DNA of 14,677 nucleotides from Syntrophaceae bacterium UBA5619 (GCA_002424545.1 DIKL01000021.1:1-14677); one strand, 5' to 3'; positions 7,110 to 14,465 are shown, numbered from the stretch's first letter. Notes: a model not told the origin generated them from the letters alone. A program made the numbers and translations.

Positions 7110-7784
7110 ATGGAAGAGTGGATCTTCATTCAAAACGAGGTCTATCCCGTCCTGCTGAAGGGATTCCAGGTGAGCGTGCAGTTGATTCTTCCCTCGTCGA
7201 TCTTTGGCCTGGCCATCGGAATCCTGATCGGGGTGCTCCGGGTTTACGGGAGCCGGCCCGTCAAGGCCGCCGCCAATGGTTTTGTCGTCATTTTCCGCGG
7301 GATCCCGCTGGTCGTCCAGCTCTTCATCTGGTACTTCGGCCTGCCCTACATCAAGATTTATCTGAGCCCCTTTGCGGCCGCGGTCCTCGGTTTTTCACTC
7401 TGCAGCGGCGCCTACCATTCGGAATACATCCGCGGAGCGCTCCTGTCGATCAAACGGGGACAGATGCTCGCCGCCCAGTCGCTGGGCTTCAGCAAGGTCC
7501 GGATGGTTTTCTCCATCATTCTTCCACAGGCCATGAGAAGGGCCTTGCCGGGATGCGGGAACGAGATCATCTACCTGATCAAATACTCGTCTCTGGCCTA
7601 CATGATCACCTGCATCGAGCTGACCGGACAGGGAAAAATCCTGGCGTCGAACACTTTCAAATACACGGAGATCTTCCTGATCATCGGGGCGTGCTACCTG
7701 GCGATGACCTCGGTCGCGAGTCTCATCCTCAACCACGTGGAGGACCGGCTGCGTCTTCCCGGCTTTGAGCACCACAGGATCTGA
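7110..7784 (+). CDS. Amino-acid ABC transporter permease, second subunit
   Basis: Second membrane subunit of the importer, 224 residues. Hydrophobic helices occur at about 15-40 (SVQLILPSSIFGLAIGILIG), near VVIFRGIPLVVQLFIWYFGL, in the mid region and near the end. The ATPase-docking loop is AAQSLGFSKVRMVFSIILPQ. It is clearly related to the product of the gene at 5664-6341 but not a recent copy. Start chosen at ATG 7110, two bases after the ATPase stop; an in-frame ATG at 7068 lies inside the ATPase gene and would add 14 unlikely residues. A GGGGAAA stretch about ten bases upstream can serve as the ribosome site. The flavoprotein gene starts 6 bp after its stop. Confidence 0.93.
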   Translation: MEEWIFIQNEVYPVLLKGFQVSVQLILPSSIFGLAIGILIGVLRVYGSRPVKAAANGFVVIFRGIPLVVQLFIWYFGLPYIKIYLSPFAAAVLGFSLCSGAYHSEYIRGALLSIKRGQMLAAQSLGFSKVRMVFSIILPQAMRRALPGCGNEIIYLIKYSSLAYMITCIELTGQGKILASNTFKYTEIFLIIGACYLAMTSVASLILNHVEDRLRLPGFEHHRI

Positions 7785-7790
7785 AAGGCC

Positions 7791-9176
7791 ATGCCCGAAT
7801 ACGCTCCCATCACCGCCGAAATCCGGGCCCGCATCGCGGCGATTCCCGGCCTGATCCTGATCGAAGACCCCGAAACCTTGGAAACGTTCGGAAAGGACAA
7901 GACCCCGGGCGCCTTTCACCGTCCGGAGCTGGTCGTCGAAGCGACCGAGGCCGACCAGATCCAGGAACTGCTGAGGCTGGCCAACGATTGCCGCTTCCCC
8001 GTCATTCCGCGGGGTCTGGGGACCGGACTGGCCGGCGGGGCGATCCCCATCCGCGGCGGCGTCGTCCTGTCACTGGCCAGAATGAACCGGATCATCGCCA
8101 TCGAGCCCCGGAACATGATCGCCGTCGTCGAGCCGGGGGTCAGGAACCTCGATCTGAAAAACGCGGTTCGCGAGCACGGCCTCTGCTATCCCCCCGACCC
8201 GGCGAGCAATGACGCCTGCTCGATCGGCGGAAACGCCGCCACGAACGCCGGCGGTCCCGCCTGCGTCAAGTACGGAACCACCCGCGACTACATCCTGGGC
8301 CTCGAAGCGGTTCTGCCCAGCGGAGAGCTCATCGATGTGGGAGTCCGGACGCGCAAGGGGGTGGTGGGCTACGACATGACGCGGCTTCTGGTCGGCTCCG
8401 AGGGAACGCTCGGGGTGATCACGAAACTGATCGTCCGGCTCCTCCCCGATCCCGCCGCTGTGACCACGCTCGTTGCCCTCTTTCCAAAACTCGGCCCCGC
8501 GATGGAAACGATCACGACGATCCTGATGCGGGGGTACATGCCTTCCACGCTCGAGTTCATGGATTCCCGTTGCCTGGAGCTGGTCGGCGACATCCTCCCC
8601 TTTGCGGGGGTGAAGGAGGCCGGGGCGATGCTGCTGATCGAATCGGACGGCGCCCCGGAAACGATCCGGCGTGAGATCGCGGCGATCCGGGGGATCTGCC
8701 TGGAAGGCGGCGCGGGCGACGCGCTTGTCGCCCCGGACGCCGAGAAGCGCAAACAGATGTGGGACGTGCGCCGGGCGATATCGCTTCGGATCGAGGAGGC
8801 CCATCCGCTGGATATCCAGGAGGATATCGTCGTTCCGTTGGGGAGGATCGCCGAGTTCGTGGGGTGTCTGCCCGCCTACGAGGCCGCCCACGGGGTGAGG
8901 ATCTATGCCTTCGGCCACGCCGGCGACGGGAACATCCATCTGAGCGTCACCGCCGGAAGCCCCGACGCCCGGAAGGCCGCCGAAACGGCCGTTTGCAAGA
9001 TCGTCCGCAAAGTGATCGCGATGGGGGGCACCATGTCCGGTGAACACGGCGTCGGAATCGCCAAGCAGCCTTTCCTTCCGCTCGAACTTTCACCGGAAAA
9101 TATCCGCCTTCAGCGGGCGATCAAGCTGCTCTTCGATCCGAACCTCATCCTGAATCCGGGAAAGCTCTTTGCCTGA
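7791..9176 (+). CDS. glcD: FAD-linked 2-hydroxyacid dehydrogenase/oxidase, GlcD type
   Basis: A flavoprotein of 461 residues expected to oxidise a 2-hydroxy acid (glycolate, lactate or 2-hydroxyglutarate class) to the 2-oxo acid. The PCMH-type FAD domain spans about residues 45-220: RGLGTGLAGGA, VVEPGV, YPPDPASNDACSIGGNAATN, AGGPACVKYGTTRDYILGLE and LLVGSEGTLGVIT. The C-terminal FAD-oxidase domain has QEDIVVP, the metal/substrate-type motif HAGDGNIH, GEHGVGIAK, and the usual LILNPGKLF ending. All hallmark motifs are present and the length is normal. No iron-sulfur GlcF partner is seen nearby, so the electron acceptor is unknown. ATG 7791 follows GAAAGG and lies only 6 bp after the second permease, so the enzyme is almost certainly co-expressed with the transporter. 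The gene symbol names the family; the true substrate may differ. Confidence 0.92.
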   Translation: MPEYAPITAEIRARIAAIPGLILIEDPETLETFGKDKTPGAFHRPELVVEATEADQIQELLRLANDCRFPVIPRGLGTGLAGGAIPIRGGVVLSLARMNRIIAIEPRNMIAVVEPGVRNLDLKNAVREHGLCYPPDPASNDACSIGGNAATNAGGPACVKYGTTRDYILGLEAVLPSGELIDVGVRTRKGVVGYDMTRLLVGSEGTLGVITKLIVRLLPDPAAVTTLVALFPKLGPAMETITTILMRGYMPSTLEFMDSRCLELVGDILPFAGVKEAGAMLLIESDGAPETIRREIAAIRGICLEGGAGDALVAPDAEKRKQMWDVRRAISLRIEEAHPLDIQEDIVVPLGRIAEFVGCLPAYEAAHGVRIYAFGHAGDGNIHLSVTAGSPDARKAAETAVCKIVRKVIAMGGTMSGEHGVGIAKQPFLPLELSPENIRLQRAIKLLFDPNLILNPGKLFA

Positions 9177-9249
9177 GCCGGCTGATACTCCTCTCTGAGA
9201 CGTCTCCATCGCCCCGGGCAGCTCTTGACACTACGCAGCGATCTGCTTC

Positions 9250-9278
9250 TTGATGTTTGCAAAGTCCTGGATTAGAAT
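9250..9278 (+). promoter_or_regulatory. Candidate promoter for the FmdB-family gene
   Basis: TTGATG (9250-9255) and TAGAAT (9273-9278, 5 of 6 to consensus) are spaced by 17 bases in the 163-bp gap after the flavoprotein gene. The predicted start is near 9285, leaving a leader of about 55 bases. A perfect TTGACA at 9225-9230 has no good -10 partner. Separate transcription of the downstream gene is inferred. Confidence 0.4.
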
Positions 9279-9339
9279 AACGGCGTCGGTTTCGTTCCGG
9301 TTCAAATCCGGGAATGGAAGAAGGTGAAAAGAGGATACC

Positions 9340-9828
9340 ATGCCCATCTACGAATTTTATTGCTGGTCCTGCAACACCGTTTTCAGTTTTTTCTCGCGCG
9401 TAGTCGACACGGAAAAGATTCCCGACTGTCCGGGGTGCCGTCGCCCGCTGAAACGACAGATGTCGATATTCGCCAAGGTCTCCCGCGGGAAGGATGAGCC
9501 GGCCGGCGACGATATGCCGCCCATCGACGAGACGAAGATGGAAAAGGCGATGGCGATGCTTGCCGGCGAAGCGGAGAAGATCAACGAGGATGACCCGCGC
9601 CAGGCCGCGCAACTCATGCGAAAATTGACGGATGCGACCGGCCTCTCGCTCGGCTCCGGCATGGAGGAGGCCTTGAGCCGTCTGGAAAAAGGGGAAGACC
9701 CCGATCGGATCGAGGCGGAGATGGGCGACCTGCTCGAGGGAGAGGACCCCTTCCTCGTCGGGGGAAAAGGAACGCGGGGAACCCGGAAGCCGAAACCCCG
9801 CGTGGATGATACCCTCTACGACCTTTGA
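9340..9828 (+). CDS. FmdB-family zinc ribbon protein with long acidic C-terminal part
   Basis: Small cytoplasmic protein of 162 residues. The FmdB/zinc ribbon domain is at the N-terminus: MPIYEFYC with Cys8 and Cys11, then Cys30 and Cys33 in DCPGC, a standard four-cysteine zinc site, and KRQMSIFAK after it. FmdB was first described as a putative regulatory protein linked to formamidase/amidase genes, and its function remains uncertain. Most family members are about 60-110 residues. This one continues for about 110 residues in a charged, helix-rich region (repeated Met-Glu-Lys and Glu/Asp-rich stretches) ending in VDDTLYDL. The ATG at 9340 is preceded by AGAGG at a workable distance. It stands alone between the transporter operon and the convergent carbamoyltransferase operon. 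The domain call is firm; the biological role is not known. Confidence 0.9.
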   Translation: MPIYEFYCWSCNTVFSFFSRVVDTEKIPDCPGCRRPLKRQMSIFAKVSRGKDEPAGDDMPPIDETKMEKAMAMLAGEAEKINEDDPRQAAQLMRKLTDATGLSLGSGMEEALSRLEKGEDPDRIEAEMGDLLEGEDPFLVGGKGTRGTRKPKPRVDDTLYDL

Positions 9829-10004
9829 ATCAGCCTGGAAAGTCGGCGGCATACGTCAAGCTCGCCCCATTGGACCGGCCGTTTGGTTTCCCTTCCCAAA
9901 AATACGTAAAGGATTTCTTACCGGAGTCGGAGCATGGAATGACCGCTTTCCGGCGGCCACGGATCCGTTTTGCGATCTCGCGAGGTCGATCGGCGGCGCC
10001 TGTT
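9829..10004. other. Convergent intergenic region, no gene seen
   Basis: 176 bp between the 3' ends of the FmdB-family gene and the aspartate carbamoyltransferase gene. No convincing terminator with a T-tract was found for either strand. A 6-bp stem (CGCCTG/CAGGCG, loop AAA on the minus strand) overlaps the carbamoyltransferase stop codon but is followed by GC-rich sequence. Confidence 0.5.
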
Positions 10005-11102
10005 TCAGGCGTCGATGCCCTTTTGCTCCGCGTAGGCGTGGATCATCCCTTCCCGTTCGAAGATCGTGGCGATGAGGGCGGCGCGAATCCACATGCCGTT
10101 GCGCATCTGACGCCAGTAAACGGCCCGCGGATCGCCGTCCACATCGGTGGAAATTTCATCCCGCCTGGGCAGGGGGTGAAGCAGAACGGCGTCCTTCTTC
10201 AGATGCTCCAGATCCCGACCGGTGAAGGAATAGTCGCTGATGTCGCGTTTTTTCTTTCTTCCGCCGTCATCGGCATCCCACTCGTCCTGGATCCTCGTCA
10301 TGTAGATGGCGTCCGCTTCGGGGATGGCGCCCTTGAAATCGTCCGTGACGCGGTAACGAATTTTCTCCTTTTCCAGCATGGCGAGGATGTCGTCGGATAT
10401 TTGCAGGTCCCCGGGGGCAGCGAAGATCTGACGCACATCTTTATAGACGGTAAGAAGCCAGGAGAGAGAACGCACCGTCCGGCCGCGAAGCAGGTCGCCC
10501 GTGAAGAGAATGGTTTTGCCGTCGATCCCGCCGCGTTCTTCAAAGCTGCGGTGCAGGGTATAGATATCCAGAAGCGCCTGCGTCGGATGCTGGTCCTTGC
10601 CGGAACCGGCGTTGATGACGGGGATGGGCCGTTCCGAATTCGACAGAACCCAGGCCATCCGCTCGGCCAGGCCGCCCATTTGGCTGCGCATGATCATGAG
10701 GTCGAAATAGGAGCTGAAGGTCCGGACGGAATCTTCCTTCGATTCACCTTTGAATTCGCTGGAGGTTGCCGTGTCCCGCACCTCGCCGATCGCGATGCCC
10801 AGAATCTGGCAGGCGGCGCAGAAGGAGAGGAAGGTGCGGCTGCTGGGCTGGGAGAAATACAGCATGGCCCGTTTGTGGGAAAGCTGGCTTTGCAGGAATT
10901 TCATGCCCTCCTCCGTTTTGGCGATACGGCGGATCCTGGTGGCCAGGGCTCCCAGGGAATCCAACTGGGCACGATCAAACTGCTGGGCGATCAGGCAGTG
11001 GTAGGGTCGACCGGCTTCCATGAAATAGGGAGACTTTTCCTTGAGGGAAAGGGCTTCGTACTTTTCCCAGGGGATCCCCGTCAACATCACTCCCTTTGCC
11101 AT
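10005..11102 (-). CDS. pyrB: Aspartate carbamoyltransferase, variant with PSSRTF carbamoyl-phosphate motif
   Basis: Expected to join carbamoyl phosphate and aspartate, the committed step of pyrimidine synthesis, in the cytoplasm. It has 365 residues, longer than the roughly 310 of typical PyrB because of an N-terminal extension of about 35-40 residues and a Lys/Asp-rich insert near 275-290. The carbamoyl-phosphate loop is PSSRTF (86-91) instead of PSTRTR. The 80s loop is EFKGES (Lys118), followed by INAGSGKDQHPTQALLD (His172). The aspartate side shows MTRIQDEWD, then HPLPRRDEISTD (His309) and RNGMWIRAAL near the end. These signatures favour aspartate over ornithine. ATG 11102 has GGAGG at 7 bases, and the gene starts 15 bp after the ornithine carbamoyltransferase stops, so the two are co-transcribed. 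No pyrI-like regulatory gene is in view. The altered motif appears to mark a known subgroup by my recollection, not checked here. Confidence 0.88.
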   Translation of the reverse strand: MAKGVMLTGIPWEKYEALSLKEKSPYFMEAGRPYHCLIAQQFDRAQLDSLGALATRIRRIAKTEEGMKFLQSQLSHKRAMLYFSQPSSRTFLSFCAACQILGIAIGEVRDTATSSEFKGESKEDSVRTFSSYFDLMIMRSQMGGLAERMAWVLSNSERPIPVINAGSGKDQHPTQALLDIYTLHRSFEERGGIDGKTILFTGDLLRGRTVRSLSWLLTVYKDVRQIFAAPGDLQISDDILAMLEKEKIRYRVTDDFKGAIPEADAIYMTRIQDEWDADDGGRKKKRDISDYSFTGRDLEHLKKDAVLLHPLPRRDEISTDVDGDPRAVYWRQMRNGMWIRAALIATIFEREGMIHAYAEQKGIDA

Positions 11103-11117
11103 CGAAATTCCTCCCTG

Positions 11118-12107
11118 TTAGGTGAGTGTGGCGACCATGACCGCCTTGATGGTGTGCATCCGATTCTCCGCCTGGTCAAAAACACGGGAAAAAGAGGATT
11201 CGAAGACCTCGTCCGTGACTTCCATGGCGCCGATCACCCGTGTGACCTCCGTCTGATGGTCATGAAACGCGGGAAGGCAGTGCAGGAAGATCAAGTCCCC
11301 GGTCTCGGCGCGACCCGTTCGGCGCATCAGGTCCATGGTCACCTGATAAGGCCCCAGGAGCTTCCGGCGCTTTTCGAATTCCGCCTCTTCTCCCATGGAG
11401 GCCCAAACATCGGTATAGATCACGTGGGCGCCGCGGACGGCTTCCCGGGGAGAATGGACGATCCGCACCGATCCGCCCGTCCGGGGGGCGAAACCCTCGA
11501 CCTCGGCCAATAATTTCGGATCGGGGAGGAGTTCGGGCGGGGTGCAATTGACGAAGTGCATCCCCGTCTTGACGCAGCCGATCATCAGCGAGTTGGCCAC
11601 ATTGTTGCGGCCGTCGCCCAAATAGACCAGGGTCAGGCCCTTCAGTTTACCGAAATGTTCCTGGATGGTCAGAAGATCCGCCAAAATCTGCGTGGGGTGG
11701 GCGATATCGGTCAGGGCGTTCCAGACGGGAATCCCGGAATGGACGGCCAAGGCCTCCGCCGTCTCGTGCCGATACCCGCGGAAGGCGATGCCGTCGAACA
11801 TGCGCCCCAGCACGCGAGCCGAGTCGGCAAGGGACTCCTTCCTGCCGAAATGAATTTCGCTCATGTTGAGATAATCCGTGTGGGCCCCTTCGTCGGCGGC
11901 GGAAACGGTGAAGGCGCAGCGGGTCCGCGTCGAGGACTTCTCGAAAATCAGGGCGATGTTCTTGCGCTTCAGAAGGTTGCCGCGCAGACCTCGCTTCTTT
12001 TTCTTCTTCAGTTGTGCGGCCAGATCGACCAGGTAGCGGATTTCTTCCGGAGTCAATTGCTTGACGGTGAGAATGCTTTTGCCTTTTAGGGAGATGCTTT
12101 TTTTCAT
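11118..12107 (-). CDS. argF: Ornithine carbamoyltransferase
   Basis: Converts ornithine and carbamoyl phosphate to citrulline and phosphate (arginine synthesis), or the reverse in arginine breakdown. From ATG 12107 the protein has 329 residues, the usual length. Motifs: SSTRTRCAF (carbamoyl-phosphate site, Ser59-Arg63), HPTQ (137-140), TDVWASMGE with the SMG ornithine loop, HCLPAFHD (catalytic Cys277), and EVFESSFSRVFDQAENRMHT near the end. The C-terminal stretch is of the ArgI/ArcB subtype, so a catabolic role (arcB) is possible; no arginine deiminase or carbamate kinase gene is in the window to decide. A run of five lysines lies near residues 34-38. The frame stays open upstream to 12284 but the extra 59 residues are not family-like. 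The ribosome site for 12107 is weak. It is followed 15 bp later by the aspartate carbamoyltransferase gene. Confidence 0.94.
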   Translation of the reverse strand: MKKSISLKGKSILTVKQLTPEEIRYLVDLAAQLKKKKKRGLRGNLLKRKNIALIFEKSSTRTRCAFTVSAADEGAHTDYLNMSEIHFGRKESLADSARVLGRMFDGIAFRGYRHETAEALAVHSGIPVWNALTDIAHPTQILADLLTIQEHFGKLKGLTLVYLGDGRNNVANSLMIGCVKTGMHFVNCTPPELLPDPKLLAEVEGFAPRTGGSVRIVHSPREAVRGAHVIYTDVWASMGEEAEFEKRRKLLGPYQVTMDLMRRTGRAETGDLIFLHCLPAFHDHQTEVTRVIGAMEVTDEVFESSFSRVFDQAENRMHTIKAVMVATLT

Positions 12108-12390
12108 GAGGCCAATTTTTTCTTTGTGTGCGATAGGGCGATGTCGCCAGGGAGACAATCCCTTAAGCGGGAGGTCTCGCAGGCGCCGTTCAGCTTCCGA
12201 TCCCTCCGCGGCGACCGGCTCGCTCCGTACCATATCGAAACGGAACTTGTCAACCACAAACCCCGGCGGATGGCTTCCCGTCAAACGGAAAGGCAGCGCC
12301 GGGGATGGCCGGAAAGACCCCCGTTCGCAGAATCTTACCCCATTCCTCGGATGCGCCGGCCGCTTCAGGAGGGAAGCGGCTTGATCTTCT
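12108..12390 (-). other. Spacer between HAD gene and ornithine carbamoyltransferase gene
   Basis: 283 bp, the largest gap in the minus-strand cluster. It may contain a promoter for the carbamoyltransferase pair: a minus-strand TTGACA occurs within 12240-12255, but no good -10 box sits at the right distance; TTGTCT with TATCGC at 17 bases is closer to the gene but weak. No arginine-box-like operator was recognised. The hairpin at 12359-12380 is listed separately. An in-frame extension of the carbamoyltransferase reads through part of it but does not resemble the family. Confidence 0.4.
12359..12380. repeat. Perfect 8-bp inverted repeat after the HAD gene
   Basis: GCCGCTTC (12359-12366), six-base loop, GAAGCGGC (12373-12380). 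It begins 10 bases past the end of the HAD gene on the minus strand. A T-rich stretch (TTGATCTTCTTT) follows only in the plus direction, where no gene would use it; on the minus strand the following bases are GC-rich. It could protect the 3' end of the HAD mRNA or be a Rho-type site. Confidence 0.45.
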
Positions 12391-13053
12391 TTACGGCTTT
12401 TGCGTGAGAACCTCGGAGGCCGCCATGCCCTTCCCTATCCGAATCAGTCCCTCCGGCTCGTTGACGAGAAAATCAGGCCGGGAGGCGGCAAGCCTTTCCC
12501 GATCGTGCCATCCCCACGTCACGGCCACGGACCGGACTCCCGCGGCGCGGGCCTCCCGGATGTCTCCCGCCGTGTCGCCGATGTAGAAGGTTCTCTGCGC
12601 CGGAATGCCGTACTTCGCCCGCGCATGGTCGATCTTCTCCTTTTTGCTGGTCAGGAAATCCGCGCCGAGGATCTCCTCAAAATAAGAATCGAATCCGAAA
12701 CGGGCCAGCATCCTGCCGATGGTCTTCGATGCGTTGGAGGAGATGACCACCAGACAATGGTCCCGGCTCAAGGACGCAAGAACAGGAAGGAGGCCATCGA
12801 AGGGCTTTATGCTGCCGAAGTCGATCCCGGGCATGATCTCACGGGCCGCCCGGGCGTATTCGGTCAGGTTCACCCCCCGGGCCGCCATCGATTCGTACAG
12901 ATTGCCCTCGAACAGGGCCAGATAGTCCTCGCGACTTTTTACGATCGGGGTCCCGATCCGCTCCAGGCAGCGCATCACCGCCTCCGAGTAAATGTCCAGC
13001 GAATCCGCCAGAACACCGTCAAAATCGAACAAAAACAGTTTGTCTTTCACCAC
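12391..13053 (-). CDS. HAD-family phosphatase (phosphoglycolate phosphatase-like)
   Basis: Cytoplasmic HAD hydrolase, 220 residues, expected to remove phosphate from a small metabolite. Motif I is DFDGVLADS with nucleophile Asp10 and acid/base Asp12. An alpha-helical cap spans about residues 15-85. Motif II is ISSNAS (Ser105/Ser106), motif III has Lys137/138, and motif IV is GDTAGD (Asp160, Asp164). The cap type and motifs resemble Gph-like phosphatases, but substrate cannot be told. The neighbouring mtnA raises the idea of a role in methylthioribose phosphate metabolism; the protein does not obviously match MtnX or MtnC, so this is weak inference. Translation begins at one of two consecutive GTG codons (13053 or 13050); AGGAG at 13059-13063 is 5 or 8 bases away, favouring the second. 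It lies 147 bp after mtnA. Confidence 0.88.
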   Translation of the reverse strand: MVKDKLFLFDFDGVLADSLDIYSEAVMRCLERIGTPIVKSREDYLALFEGNLYESMAARGVNLTEYARAAREIMPGIDFGSIKPFDGLLPVLASLSRDHCLVVISSNASKTIGRMLARFGFDSYFEEILGADFLTSKKEKIDHARAKYGIPAQRTFYIGDTAGDIREARAAGVRSVAVTWGWHDRERLAASRPDFLVNEPEGLIRIGKGMAASEVLTQKP

Positions 13054-13200
13054 ACAATCTCCTGGTCGTCAGAATCCCGTGAACAGGCCAACCGAGACAG
13101 GTTCTGCAAGGTCGCCGCGGAAAAAATGCATCGCCATTCCCACGGCGAAGATCCCTTCAGCTCGGATTTTTTACCGGATGACATCTCCATGCCGACCCTG

Positions 13201-14391
13201 TCAGGCATCGGGTCGCCCCATGCAACGGGAAATGCCGACCGCAAGCGGGGGCCGTATGACGCCCGTCTCCGTGACGATTGCCGAAATCAGGCCATTCGGC
13301 GTCACGTCAAAAGCGGGATTCCAGACTGCGATCCCGTCCGGAGCGGTCCGAACGCCGCCGCAATGGGTCATCTCATCGGGGTTTCGCTCCTCGATCGGAA
13401 TCGCCGAACCGTCCGGCAAAGCCGTGTCGATCGTCGAGAGGGGCGCCGCGACGTAGAACGGTACCCCGTGCGCCTTTGCGAGGATCGCCAGCGCGTATGT
13501 TCCGATCTTGTTGGCCGTATCACCATTGGCCGCGATTCGGTCCGCGCCGACGATCACCAGATCGACCCCCGCGCGCTGCATCAGGAAACCCGCCATGCTG
13601 TCCGCAATCAGCGTACAGAGAATCCCCTCCCGCACGAGCTCCCAGGCCGTCAGCCTTGCCCCCTGAAGGACGGGGCGCGTTTCATCGACATATACATGGA
13701 CCTTCTTGCCCGCCTCGTGCGCGGCGCGGATCATCCCGAGGGCCGTTCCGTATCCGGCGGTGGCGAGCGCCCCGGCGTTGCAGTGGGTCAGGATCCGGGC
13801 GTCGTCCGGGATCAGTTCGTTCCCGTTCCTCCCCAGTCGCCGGTTGATCGCCACATCCTCGTCACCGATCCGGATGGCCTCCGCCACGAGCGCCCGGCGG
13901 ACCGCCCGAAACGGGTCACCGTCCGCCGCTTCCGGAGATCGATTCCGCTCGCCCAGTCCGGTCAACAACTCCGCGAAATGAATACCGACGGAGGATTCGG
14001 CAGCGGTTCGCGGCCGGGGAGTGCCCGTCAAGCGCCGGGAACCCGGATCTTCGCCGATCGCCTCATCAAAGCGGCGTTTCATCCGCTCGATCGACCAGAA
14101 GAGATTCCGGGCCGTCGGTCGCGACGCCGAAAAGCGCCCACAGATTTCCGCGAAGGCCTTTCGAAAGGCCTGCGCGGTATCCGCCTCGATCCGCAGCGTC
14201 CCCAGCGCGATCCCCATCGCTGCGGCCACGCCAATCGCCGGGGCGCCGCGGACGGTCAAATCGTCGATCGCCTCGATCACTTGGCGGTAGTCCGTGCAGG
14301 TGACCTGCCGTTCGCTGAGCGGCAGGGCCTTCTGGTCAATCATGACGACGGCGTCGTTTTCCCAGAACAACGTTCGGATCATACGGTCCAT
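13201..14391 (-). CDS. mtnA: S-methyl-5-thioribose-1-phosphate isomerase with internal insertion
   Basis: Isomerises methylthioribose-1-phosphate to methylthioribulose-1-phosphate in methionine salvage or the related DHAP shunt. The protein has 396 residues against a usual 340-370. Conserved features: N-terminal W-x-x-x-x-x-x-x-IDQ-x-x-LP, VRGAPAIGVAAA (47-58), HCNAGALAT with catalytic Cys204, VYVDETRPVLQGARLTAWEL, and VGADRIAANGDTANKIGTY with catalytic Asp284. The extra length lies around residues 113-165, a Pro/Arg/Gly-rich stretch absent from typical MtnA, placed between the helix after FWSIERM and the EDVAINRRLG segment. The frame is unbroken, so it is an insertion and not a frameshift. 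ATG 14391 is the outermost start; ATG 14382 (giving MIRTLFW) fits the family N-terminus better. Neither has a strong ribosome site. The gene follows gatB by 74 bp. Other salvage genes are not in the window. Confidence 0.95.
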   Translation of the reverse strand: MDRMIRTLFWENDAVVMIDQKALPLSERQVTCTDYRQVIEAIDDLTVRGAPAIGVAAAMGIALGTLRIEADTAQAFRKAFAEICGRFSASRPTARNLFWSIERMKRRFDEAIGEDPGSRRLTGTPRPRTAAESSVGIHFAELLTGLGERNRSPEAADGDPFRAVRRALVAEAIRIGDEDVAINRRLGRNGNELIPDDARILTHCNAGALATAGYGTALGMIRAAHEAGKKVHVYVDETRPVLQGARLTAWELVREGILCTLIADSMAGFLMQRAGVDLVIVGADRIAANGDTANKIGTYALAILAKAHGVPFYVAAPLSTIDTALPDGSAIPIEERNPDEMTHCGGVRTAPDGIAVWNPAFDVTPNGLISAIVTETGVIRPPLAVGISRCMGRPDA

Positions 14392-14465
14392 GGCGGATTC
14401 GCACCATTGAAGGAATGAACATCCACGAAACGCACGACTGATCGGATTCCCGAAAAATTCCGCCG

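Noticed and set aside
8070..9047. Long minus-strand open frame within the GlcD-type gene
   Set aside because: Shadow of the plus-strand flavoprotein, which shows all family motifs.
9290..9320. GGTTCAAATCC resembling a tRNA T-loop
   Set aside because: No matching acceptor, D or anticodon arm at tRNA spacing could be built around it, so no tRNA gene is called.
10005..10030. Possible terminator hairpin at the aspartate carbamoyltransferase stop
   Set aside because: Stem of only six pairs, overlaps the stop codon and has no T-tract.
9825..11513. Long plus-strand open frame opposite the two carbamoyltransferases
   Set aside because: No recognisable domain; the minus-strand genes explain the sequence fully.
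12108..12284. N-terminal extension of ornithine carbamoyltransferase to an ATG at 12284
   Set aside because: The 59 extra residues do not resemble the family, and a start at 12107 gives the normal length.
13054..13200. Short minus-strand peptides in the mtnA-HAD gap (one frame of about 47 residues reaching into the HAD start, one of about 22 residues ending GLFTGF)
   Set aside because: No strong ribosome site, no recognised similarity and too short to support as genes.
12400..14418. Very long open frame on the plus strand opposite mtnA and the HAD gene
   Set aside because: The product is Arg/Pro/Asp/His-rich without domains, and both genes on the other strand have intact catalytic motifs. 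It is a GC-rich codon-bias shadow.
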